A DNA stretch of 64,000 bases from Chaetoceros tenuissimus (taxonomy: Eukaryota > Bacillariophyta > Thalassiosirophyceae > Chaetocerotales > Chaetocerotaceae), in NCBI GenBank assembly GCA_021927905.1, contig BLLK01000038.1:992001-1056000 (forward strand), read 5' to 3'. Numbering within the stretch: the first letter of the stretch is position 1; every line of letters starts with the position of its first letter. Positions 43,482-52,337 of the stretch are shown in pieces. A model generated the notes under the pieces. The model ran no database searches and was not told where the DNA came from. It worked only from the letters and a program-made list of their open reading frames with translations. Made by a program: the position numbers and the translations under genes.

Positions 43482-44866
43482 ATGGATTATCAAAATAAAA
43501 AAAGTAAGCCAAAATTTATTGGAAATTATGAGTTGAAGCAAACACTTGGAGAAGGGGCATGGGGGAAGGTAAAATTGGGAATCCACAAGTCTACGAAACA
43601 GAAAGTAGCTATAAAAACAATTTGTAAAAATAAAGTGAGACAGCAGAACATGGGAATTCAAATCAAGAGAGAAGTAAACATATTGAAGCAGATGAAGGAT
43701 AAAAATCCTCATGTAGTCCAGCTATACGAGGTACTGGCATCCAAGTCTAAAATCTACTTGGTGTGTACATCACTTTGTAATTCATTTCATCATTATGCCG
43801 CCATGCTTTGGCTGAAGCCAACTTGTCTTTCTATTTCTTGCTACATAGGTCCTAGAACTTGTAACTGGAGGTGAGCTATTTGATAAATTAGTGAATGAGC
43901 ATAGGTTTTCTGAGGCAAAAGCAAAATACTTTTTCCGCCAACTTGTAACAAGTATTGCCATGGTCCATGACGAAGGCATTTGCCATCGTGATCTAAAGCC
44001 CGAAAATCTGCTTCTGGATGAAAATAATAATCTCAAGATTAGTGATTTTGGATTGAGCGCACTGTATTTGAAAGAAAAAGATTCATGTACTTCAACTTCT
44101 GAATCTTGTCGAATAGACTTACTCCACACAACCTGCGGCACGCCAAATTATGTGAGCCCAGAAGTACTTCAAGACGACGGGTATGATGGTCGCAAAGCTG
44201 ATATATGGTGAGTAGGCACAGCTCAAGCAAACAGAGCGTCATACAGAGATCGATCTATATAATACAAACATTTTCCACTTTACCTCGAGAAGGAGCATGG
44301 GTGTTGTACTTTACGTCATGGTAACGGGAGTTTTACCCTTTGACGAACCTTCTCTACCAAAACTCTTTGATAGAATCAAACGAGGTATATATCGAAAGCC
44401 ATTGAATCTTTCTCCCAATCTTTTAGATCTCCTATCGAAAATTCTAGTGCCCGATCCTCTGAAAAGAATATCAATGAAAGGCATTCAGAACCATCCATGG
44501 ATGAAGGTGGAGAAAATACCAACGCCAATGACAAAGAATGTAAATCAAAAGGATGAAGCAAGATCAATAACTTCCACAAATAGTCAAATCACACAGCTTT
44601 TACTCAACTCACCAAAGAGTGTTCCTGAACTGTTGGATCTAATCATGGCAGAACTCAAGGAACTTTCTTTTGCCATTATTAAAACAAACCATAACCAAGC
44701 TAAATGTTACAAGACCTCTCGAAACGGAATGATTGGGCTAAATATAACAATACGGAAAGATGCAAAAGAGTCGAGTACAGTAGAGTTACAAAAGGCAAGA
44801 GGTGATGTGTTTGCGTACTACAAAGAACTTCATCTCTGTACAAAGGTTCTAAAAAATATAGTATGA
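43482..44866 (+). CDS. SNF1/CIPK-type serine/threonine protein kinase
   Basis: Three exons: 43482-43760, 43849-44207 and 44293-44866, with introns of 88 and 85 bp, giving 403 residues. All kinase landmarks are present: glycine loop [18 protein letters not shown] lysine, [22 protein letters not shown] in the activation segment, and [12 protein letters not shown] created by the second splice. Exon 1 to 2 reads [14 protein letters not shown], the usual hinge of SNF1-related kinases. After the catalytic domain, the last ~45 residues (LNITIRKD...[14 protein letters not shown]) resemble the KA1-like end of CIPKs. I see no clear NAF motif, so calcineurin-B-like binding is uncertain. The activation loop has an extra Ser/Thr/Cys-rich stretch. 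The gene's stop is 7 bp from the stop of the convergent gene. Confidence 0.87.
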
Positions 44867-44873
44867 ATTGTTA

Positions 44874-46346
44874 TTAACTACATAATCCCTTCTCTTTCAA
44901 ATGGACAAGAAATACGTCTTTTCCATCGAAATGAAGGTCAACAGGTGCATGAAGAACGTTTGCCCACGATGATCGCAATTTTTCAACATATTTCTCACCC
45001 GTAGAAATAAGTTTATTCAATGCAATAGGTCCTAATAAAACTGACAGTACTGGTCGAATTGGTTTAGACGACACTCCCAGAGCTTTCAGTTTCCTTTCAG
45101 ACAATTCATTCTGGACCCACTTGTTGGCAATCTTGGAACCACTAAAAGAGACCAATACAGCTCGTTGAGCCTGTATTTCTCGAAGTTCTAGTTCGTACTT
45201 GTCAATCTGTTCTTTGTACAACTCCAGCATCCTTTGATGATTCTGTCGAAGGTACCGTAGAAAACTCTTTATGAATCCCCTCCGAATCTCAGAAGGAACT
45301 ATGTGGTTGATGGATAGGATGTCTGAGCCCTCCATGACTTTCCTCTCAATATCTTCCCGTGTCGGTGTAGAAATTTTTGGTAGAGACGCTAACTTCACCA
45401 ACCTCCGTGTTCTATTCATTGCTTCAATCTTCATGTTTTCAGTTTTAGTGCATTGCAAACTCTCTTCATACTCTTTGTCAATATACTTTTGTGTTCTATC
45501 GTGTTGTTCTTGAATCCATTGTCGGTCGACCAATGCAACCTGAGCATTGATTGTTCTGATTTTACGCCTTATAATTCTCTGTAGCAGGATTATTTTTTGT
45601 CTATGCAATCTCCACTTCTTTGCCTTTACAATCAACTCTAAGCATCCACCAGAACGATTGTTTTCATGGTTTAGAGCAAGTAAGAATGAACACACTTTTC
45701 TAGCTGCTGCTGTTCTCCTTGATCGCCTCCATAGCTTGATCTTCATTACAAGGATCATGGAAATAGTGGTGATGGCTCCTCTTATTCTTTTCCTATATCT
45801 TTTAAAATTGTATGTCCGAATAGCACGAGTGATGATTTTTGCAGAAGTGTTTTCAAGGAGAACCTTTGCTTTGTATTCGCGGAATTCTTGAATTGCATTC
45901 AAGGCTAATTCCAACCTAGCTGCTAACTGTAAAGAGTACGTCCAACGTCTAACCATTTCCTTCTTCTTTTTCACTTTTAATGTTCGCTTCTTCAAGCGTT
46001 TTTGCCTATTTTCACCACTTACACTGATCAAGTGCTGAGTTCGGTCCTTTATTATATTCTCCCTCCTCTTTTTTGTTTCATCCATTCGACTCTTTCTTTT
46101 CGCCTTTGCCTTCTCTCGTTGAAGAGAAGCCTCCTTTGGTTTCATGTAGTTTGGTGGGTTGGTTTGTTTATTAGAGGCAGGTTTCGAAAGCTTACTTCTC
46201 GTTACATTTTTCTTTCTTTTAGTTCTATCCTTTCGTATTTCCTCTAATTTGAGCGTCCGTCTTCTTCTACTCTTGTTGAATTCATTCTGGAGTTCATTAT
46301 TTTCTTTTTTCTTTTTCCTTTCAGACTGCAATCTTTCATTGTTCAT
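44874..46346 (-). CDS. Basic coiled-coil protein with IQ-like motifs, unknown
   Basis: Single frame of 490 residues from ATG 46346. The first ~140 residues are extremely rich in Lys, Arg and Glu, as in a charged single helix. A central part (about 160-290) has IQ-like helices (IITRAIRTYNFKRYRKRIRG, ILLQRIIRRKIRTINAQ), which could bind calmodulin or a light chain. The C-terminal third is less charged and ends with a more globular stretch (PVLSVLLGPIALNKLI). No enzyme motif is seen. It could be a cytoskeletal or flagellar-type IQ protein (inference). Convergent with the kinase gene, almost touching it. Confidence 0.65.
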   Translation of the reverse strand: MNNERLQSERKKKKENNELQNEFNKSRRRRTLKLEEIRKDRTKRKKNVTRSKLSKPASNKQTNPPNYMKPKEASLQREKAKAKRKSRMDETKKRRENIIKDRTQHLISVSGENRQKRLKKRTLKVKKKKEMVRRWTYSLQLAARLELALNAIQEFREYKAKVLLENTSAKIITRAIRTYNFKRYRKRIRGAITTISMILVMKIKLWRRSRRTAAARKVCSFLLALNHENNRSGGCLELIVKAKKWRLHRQKIILLQRIIRRKIRTINAQVALVDRQWIQEQHDRTQKYIDKEYEESLQCTKTENMKIEAMNRTRRLVKLASLPKISTPTREDIERKVMEGSDILSINHIVPSEIRRGFIKSFLRYLRQNHQRMLELYKEQIDKYELELREIQAQRAVLVSFSGSKIANKWVQNELSERKLKALGVSSKPIRPVLSVLLGPIALNKLISTGEKYVEKLRSSWANVLHAPVDLHFDGKDVFLVHLKEKGLCS

Positions 46347-46885
46347 TTTGAATCCAAATCATTTTGTGGTTCTTTTAGAAAGAGGTGGAACAAAGTCGTT
46401 TGATTTGGAATTAATTCTTGTTTCAGTTTCAGTGAGAAGGTGCAATTCAATTTCAAATTTCCTACTGTGAGTTCCGAGACGTAATTCGTTAGTACGGCCA
46501 GTCTATACGTATGACTTTTGTGGACTTGAAAATGACTTCGGATATACAGCTATGATAATTTCAATTACAATTAAATAAATAGGAGCAAAGACAGTGACAA
46601 TGATGAATTCAACCATACACATGAAGCCAAAGGAAAATGTGAGGGAGATGATTCTTCGATAGATTGATTATTGCTGTCCTGGAATCAAAGATGTAGACAT
46701 AGTGTCATCTTTGCAAGCTAGACTGTAGAAATGACCGAAATGTAAGTTAGTTGAAGGGGTACAGTATCGCAATTGAAAAATCTTTTTTAAGTGGGATTTT
46801 GTAAAGCTAGCGTAGTGTTTAAATATTATACATCCATGACTCTAATATGATTAAAGTTACCCCTCGGTGTACATCTTCCTTATAT
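46347..46885. other. Intergenic region
   Basis: About 540 bp between the basic IQ-like gene and the duplicated gene copy. A+T-rich, no supported frame; a TTTTTTAAGTGGG stretch is near 46780. Confidence 0.4.
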
Positions 46886-48079
46886 TTATTTTAGATTCAG
46901 CTTAGAAACAGATGATTCAAGATTCTTTCCCTTTTCAATGTATGAATGTCTACCAAACTTGTCTTCTTCGACAACAACAATATCTTTTGGAAGGGGCACA
47001 AGAGGATTAGTTGTTGAATGTTTGGCGAACCAATGACTTATGTCAGGGCCAACTAAACGGAAGAATTGTCTAGTCCCAGCAGCCTCTTGAGGAATAGCTT
47101 CATGAATAGTTCTATCTGTCATCCAGATGAGCTCATTCGCCTCCAGTTCTGTTCCTTCTTGTCCTAAGCATCTACGCAAATATTCACAACCTCCGTGAGC
47201 GTCTACAATGCCTGGAACTGAATTATCTACCACTGCATCGAAAAGTCGGCTTGTCTTTGCAACGCTGGATGCCATAAAGATGCCTCCATGAAATTTATCT
47301 GTGCCACGATAGAAACCTATTCCCCAGTGGTGTTCAGTAACTGGATCAAACCCTGGGGCTTTACTAAATGCTGTCCCAGGAGCCTCAATGTGTAAACCAC
47401 TTCTCCTCTGTGTTTCTCGTGGATTCACGAAACTCTCATGGACAGTAAGATAGCATACTTTTCCTGTAGCTTCATCTCCATTTGAGTCTTGCATTGGGCA
47501 TTTCATTATGCATTCATGATAACACTTCAAGTCCTCTGGGAGAGTATTTACATCTCCAAAGATGAAGGGCATCATATTTACTTTTCTTCCATTTGGAGGA
47601 GGAAACTCTAGCTGACCGCATCTCGTCCATGCAACATAATCATTTGGATAGGTTGATGGATTAGATTCTCCTTTTCCTTTCTACTCACATATTGTATCCC
47701 AGGTAGCATAAGGCCTTGGGTGATTGAAACGAATTACATCTCCAAGCCGTTTTTTTCCAACTTGTCTAGCTGGTACTGTGAGGGTAACACTTTTCAGGTA
47801 CTCAGTATCCATGAATGTAGAAATGTATTGAACAAGCGTGTCTTCTTGACCTCTGAGTCTGTTTAAAATACAAGCTTCATCATGAACTCCACAAAAAAGC
47901 TCTCGCATGATTTGTGTCCAACCTATCGCAGGGATTGCAGATGTGTTCGATTTTCTCAAATGATCGTATGCGGTAGATGGAAAGAGATGAAAGTTACATG
48001 GCTGCCCTTCCCTTGCACAGTTGCAGGTGCGGAATTCTCTTGCGTCAACTTCACCGATCCTGTACTCATGAGGTTCCAT
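46886..48079 (-). pseudogene. Second, interrupted copy of the family gene at 438-1577
   Basis: Inverted relative to copy 1. It opens at ATG 48079 (MEPHEYRIG) and aligns with copy 1 almost to the end. The frame is interrupted by one in-frame TAG right after TICE (around 47680), where copy 1 continues ENVGKGEE. Downstream of the stop the frame stays open and nearly identical, including the H-x-E, H and R residues of the proposed active site. The C-terminus differs and is longer (KFGRHSYIEKGKNLES). A single stop with no other decay means either very recent inactivation, readthrough or two short products. The first ~95 bp are clearly more divergent from copy 1 than the rest. Confidence 0.75.
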
Positions 48080-48149
48080 TGTGCATTACTTTGTATCTAT
48101 GCGAGTATAAAAAAGAATCATCTTCATGTTTCATGTTTCAACGCCAAGG

Positions 48150-48210
48150 ATCAATGATCAATGAGAAGCCCAAGGAACATCAAAGTAGTTCTTCAACTTG
48201 AAAACACGAC
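48150..48210. repeat. Duplicated upstream flank, copy 2
   Basis: Reverse complement of this stretch matches 261-325 upstream of copy 1, with a few indels. It shows that the duplicated segment includes 5' flanking sequence. Confidence 0.75.
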
Positions 48211-48663
48211 TAGACAAAAATCAAAATTCATGAACTGGTATGCTTTGTCTTAGGTGTATTGCATGTAATTCATTGTCAATTTGAAAATTCAGACACAATA
48301 ATAAACCAAGTGCACTAGTATTTCATTTCTTTGGGAAAAGGTATGTTTCCAATGACGAAGGAGGAAGAAGGGGTCAAAATGATACTTTCCTCAAATTCTT
48401 ACTTCTTCCCCTTGCCACTTACCTACTATTAACACTTGCCATGTAAGAAACCTTCATTTTTGAACCAATGACGAAGCAGTATCAAGCTTGAACGAAGAAG
48501 GACGAAGCGACGGAGCATTTATATTTCATTTTTATTTTTGCAGATCAAAGTAAATACTAACCAAAGTCAGTTCTAGTATAGATTTCATTTACAGCATTTC
48601 AACTCACTGTGGCAAGCCAATCTATTGCAGATCAACACCTTTCATAGTTCTTCGACATAAAAA
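48211..48663. other. Intergenic region upstream of the RAD51 paralogue
   Basis: About 450 bp with purine-rich stretches and two copies of ccaatgacgaag (near 48350 and 48468). No supported frame. Probably contains the promoter of the gene at 48664. Confidence 0.4.
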
Positions 48664-49938
48664 ATGGAAGTGGTAGATCAGACGACTTCAAGTCTAAGGC
48701 ATCAGCTCAATCAAATATGGAAAGAGTTTCGAGATGTGAACAAAGATTCTCAAAGGAGAACAGAAGACGATGATTCACATGAAATAGACAATAACATACA
48801 AGACCGTGATAAACTAGAGGTGAACTATGCACTGATATCGAGGAATCCGCAGAGTATCCTCTCATTGGATCCAGAACAATTATCATCGATGCTACATGTG
48901 ACTCCTGAACAAGTTTATAACTTACGTCAAAGGATATCAAACACAATACTGGCAAGCAAATCGAAAAACTCGCATCAATTTCAGTTTGAAGCCGATTCTT
49001 CTCTCTCCAATCTTTGTCAAAAAAGGAGAGAAGTTGAAAATATAAGTAGGAACATTACAACAGGGTCCAATGCATTTGATAAACTCATTTCATCAACATC
49101 ATCATCCATGAGTAGTCGAAAAAGAAGTCGAAGACAGGAAGAAACTGAAAATCAACAAGGCAACATGGAAAGAGACAGTGGTATAGCGTTTGGCAAGATA
49201 GTTCAGTGTTCAGGGCCTTCATCAAGCGGTAAAACGCAATTGGCTCTTTCACTCGCTGTCAATACCATTGTATCGTCGAAAAGAAGTCCATGGGTTTACT
49301 ATATATGCTCGGGAGGCGGGAATGTATGCCAGCCACTTAGCAGAAGGATCCGGCAAATTATAGCAATGCTGAATCAGCAAGGAAAGATTGACAGTCGTGA
49401 AGTTTTTCTTGATAATATTTACTTTGATCACGTAGATAATGGCCATGATTTGCTGGCTCGCTTGAAAAGCTTGGAACATGAATTAATGAAGGACAATGAC
49501 AGTGAAGATTTACTGTTGGTGATTGATTCAATGTCAGGTTGTTTTGGTAACTTTGTATATTCTGACGGTGATGGGGGTGTAGGAAGTGCAATATTCAGTG
49601 AATGTAAACTCTTATTGAGAAGGATTTCACGTGTAGGAGATGTGAACTCGTCAAAGCAAGTTGCAGTGCTAGTCACAAATGGTATGGTATCATCATCTGA
49701 TTCTCCCACTGGAAGAAAACCGGCATTGGGTGAATTGCTGAGGATAGGTGATGTACACATTGAATTGCAACCATGGAAAGACGTGAATGTAGTCTCTGAA
49801 AATACGAACGGTCATAAAAGTATAGAAAGAGTAGTTGTGCGGGGAATCAAAGCTATCAAACTTGATGAAAATAATAAAAGTGAAGGTCTGGATGAGATAA
49901 AGTTTGGGATCGGAGTGCAGGGGATCATGGACATTTGA
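48664..49938 (+). CDS. RAD51 paralogue, RAD51D/XRCC-like
   Basis: Single frame of 424 residues from ATG 48664. RecA-fold landmarks: Walker A GPSSSGKT at 184-191, preceded by TTGSNAFDKLI (the family's substrate-loop entry), and Walker B LLLVIDS ending at D288-S289. VAVLVTNGMVSSSDSPTGRKPALGE follows, resembling the RAD51-paralogue L2/ATP-cap region (quoted in its key residues VTNG and PALGE). The N-terminal ~150 residues hold a small helical domain (LSMLHVTPEQVYNLRQ-like) and a Ser/Arg-rich insert between the loop entry and Walker A. RAD51 paralogues assist loading of RAD51 onto single-stranded DNA in homologous recombination. RAD51D is my best guess among paralogues; XRCC2/3 are alternatives. 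Confidence 0.78.
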   Translation: MEVVDQTTSSLRHQLNQIWKEFRDVNKDSQRRTEDDDSHEIDNNIQDRDKLEVNYALISRNPQSILSLDPEQLSSMLHVTPEQVYNLRQRISNTILASKSKNSHQFQFEADSSLSNLCQKRREVENISRNITTGSNAFDKLISSTSSSMSSRKRSRRQEETENQQGNMERDSGIAFGKIVQCSGPSSSGKTQLALSLAVNTIVSSKRSPWVYYICSGGGNVCQPLSRRIRQIIAMLNQQGKIDSREVFLDNIYFDHVDNGHDLLARLKSLEHELMKDNDSEDLLLVIDSMSGCFGNFVYSDGDGGVGSAIFSECKLLLRRISRVGDVNSSKQVAVLVTNGMVSSSDSPTGRKPALGELLRIGDVHIELQPWKDVNVVSENTNGHKSIERVVVRGIKAIKLDENNKSEGLDEIKFGIGVQGIMDI

Positions 49939-50297
49939 ACTAATTTTCTGGAAGAACTACAGATTTTGTGCGTGATCTGCAATCAAAAGTATTGTTTCTA
50001 TGTACACTAATATGAATAAAAATGTATACTATGAAGTAGAGTCTTAATGATTTTGGCCTGGTACCCATGTAATCAATAAGAACACTATTGCAAACCTAAT
50101 CAGGTGTTTCAAAACAAATAGAAACATACTTCAAACACTCTTCTACGGTGGCAAAAATAGTGAAGAAACTCTCTACTACCATCTATGTGTAAGGTCGATC
50201 CACTTTATATGATAGTACTATTACAAAATCAAGCAATGGTGAATCTTTTTAAAGAGTATCAGACAGTATTCAGCCTACGTATCCCCTTGAACGCTGC
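49939..50297. other. Intergenic region between convergent genes
   Basis: About 360 bp of 3' flank for the RAD51 paralogue and the plastid coiled-coil gene, which converge. Nothing recognisable in it. Confidence 0.4.
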
Positions 50298-51728
50298 CTA
50301 CTCATTATTATCCTCCTCTAGACGAATCATTTGTACCTTCTTTCTCCTTTTTAAAATATTTGCATTTTCTAACCCCTTGTAAATTTTGTCTTTGGTAGAA
50401 GTAACTTTGTCTTTTGTAGTATTCACTGTTGACGACACCTTGCTCTTTGTGGTATTCACCTTTGACTTGGTCAATACGACAGCATTCATGGCAATCCCCT
50501 TGTAAGTTGACTTTTCCAGTTCATATCTATCAATGATTCTATTTTTCTGTGCAATCACACTTAAGAATCTATTTTTCTCCTCATTGAATTCCCGTTCTTT
50601 TTCTGCACTTATTGCTTCTTCTCTCTCAAGCTCTAATAAGTGGTTGGCTTTCAACTCCATCAACTTGTTCATTGCACGGTCTTCATTGTGTACAAGTTCA
50701 TTGTTTTTCAGCTTGAGCTCAAGTTTCATAGCATCCATCTCGTGTGCATGGCGAGTCTCAATGTTTTCCAACTCAATCTGTCGCTGAGATCTCATGTAAT
50801 CCCTTTCTTCATCAAAGTTCTGTAACAGTGTATTTACTTCTTCTTCATGCTGTTGCTTTGTTTCAACCAAGACTTCTTCATTTGTCTGAATCTGCTTCTT
50901 GAGTGATGATATTTTTTCCTTGTAGAGGGAAATGACATGGTTGAATCTCTTTTTGGTGCGATCGATAGCATTTTGCTTAGCTTCCACAACCTTTTTCATT
51001 TCCCCAATTTCGTGTGAATGGGCAAGTTCGAGATTATCCATCTTTTCTTGATAAATTTGTTGAGCCTTGTTGAGGTTAGACTCAGCTACTTTTTCAGCAG
51101 TAGCAATACGAAGCTTTGCATTACCTAATTGTGTCTGTGTCTCCCACAATTGTTTCTTGAGACTTCTCTTGTCCAAAGCTGCCCGATGAAGCAGATCCTT
51201 TTCAAATTTCCTAGATTCTTGTTCCCTCTCGCGGATACTATTACGAGCTTCCTTTTGTACATCCATCAATTGCTGTCTTATGCTACTTGCTTCTTGTTTG
51301 AATTGGAGCAATTCTTGATCACGAGAATCAAGTAGGTTGAGGAGTGAGTCGAGGCCGTGCTTTTCATTCAGATCCTTGCCTGCAACTGTGAATTTCGCTT
51401 TCTTGCTTTGTTTACGTGCTTTCTTGAGTTCAGATTCTTGGCTTCGTGCCTGTTTTTGTACTTTTGCCATTTGCTCCTTTAAACTTTGAAGGCCCATAGA
51501 GAGATTTTCTCTCTCTTGTGTATTTTGCTTTCCTGGCATTTTGAATTTTCTGGCAACCGTATAGTCCTCGTCATCACCTTGAGTATTCTTGTAATACAGT
51601 GATTGGCTGGAGAATCTGGAGTTGGTACAAGACGACGAAGGCTCCATTAGCATCCTATTTGTTGGAGACACAAAGGCATTCGTTTGGCTAGCTGTGGCAG
51701 CTAGAAAAAGAGCAATTGAGAATTTCAT
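50298..51728 (-). CDS. Plastid-targeted long coiled-coil protein
   Basis: Frame of 476 residues. I use ATG 51728 (MKFSIALFLAATASQ); the upstream codon of the open frame is TTG. The signal peptide ends TNA/FVSP, placing Phe at +1 as in diatom plastid presequences. After a short transit-like region, nearly all of residues 60-430 is charged coiled coil (heptads of Leu, Ile and Met with Glu, Lys and Gln). The tail repeats short TKSKV/TKDKV units (KVNTTKSKVSSTVNTTKDKV). The length and fold suggest a structural or tethering role inside or at the plastid, for example in its membranes or division. No family recognised. Confidence 0.7.
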   Translation of the reverse strand: MKFSIALFLAATASQTNAFVSPTNRMLMEPSSSCTNSRFSSQSLYYKNTQGDDEDYTVARKFKMPGKQNTQERENLSMGLQSLKEQMAKVQKQARSQESELKKARKQSKKAKFTVAGKDLNEKHGLDSLLNLLDSRDQELLQFKQEASSIRQQLMDVQKEARNSIREREQESRKFEKDLLHRAALDKRSLKKQLWETQTQLGNAKLRIATAEKVAESNLNKAQQIYQEKMDNLELAHSHEIGEMKKVVEAKQNAIDRTKKRFNHVISLYKEKISSLKKQIQTNEEVLVETKQQHEEEVNTLLQNFDEERDYMRSQRQIELENIETRHAHEMDAMKLELKLKNNELVHNEDRAMNKLMELKANHLLELEREEAISAEKEREFNEEKNRFLSVIAQKNRIIDRYELEKSTYKGIAMNAVVLTKSKVNTTKSKVSSTVNTTKDKVTSTKDKIYKGLENANILKRRKKVQMIRLEEDNNE

Positions 51729-52102
51729 GTTCAATATATGCTATCTCTGCACTGTATGTTGGCAAATATATCTATTTCCAATGTTGTTGGTTGAAACAAT
51801 TACCACTATTTCAAATAATGATACAAATGTTGCTGTTGCAGCAAAAAATATCTGGTTCAAAAAAAGACACAAAAACGAGAAAGTTTGAATTTGAAATCCA
51901 TGACCGTTAAAAGTTGTGATAACGGTACGAATAATTCTCATTTTTCTTTTCCCGACATTGGAAACTTATGTCAAAATAGTCAATAGCTAAGGTGCTGTAG
52001 GAAGTAACAGATCCAAAACATATTTCATTCACTAGACTACTAACAGACAAAAACATTTTATTTTATAAAATCGTTAGACAGAAGATCTGCTGAAGATCAA
52101 TT
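51729..52102. other. Intergenic flank left of the retroelement
   Basis: About 370 bp. Its right part was originally the 3' flank of the DUF1769-like gene now at 58160-59560, separated from it by the element insertion. No supported frame. Confidence 0.5.
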
Positions 52103-52299
52103 CACGGCAAATGTGGAACGTCTCGTAGAGGGGTTAGACACCAGGTTATCATCCTTCAATGTACATCCACGTGTACCCCTCAACGAGATATTCTTCATCA
52201 CCAGCAACACTTGAATGTTGAAAGGAAACAACTACCTAATGGTTGTTCTCAGTTGTTTCTTAATTCACGCTTAGTAGATAAGATAGAAAAATTAAAAAG
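52103..52299 (+). repeat. Split direct repeat A1
   Basis: Left terminal repeat of the element, 197 bp, identical by eye to A2 at 57853-58049. It contains an imperfect hairpin (arms 52121-52134 and 52175-52188) and a second short one (52225-52233 with 52251-52259). Confidence 0.93.
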
Positions 52300-52337
52300 G
52301 TGAATACCTGTTCATCACCGCAGCTCACACTTCTACC

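Noticed and set aside
45547-46470. Hydrophobic plus-strand frames resembling membrane proteins
   Set aside because: Antisense of the Lys/Arg-rich gene at 44874-46346.
48340-48500. Repeated gacgaag stretches as a regulatory array or CRISPR-like repeat
   Set aside because: Only two clear copies of ccaatgacgaag at irregular spacing in purine-rich DNA.
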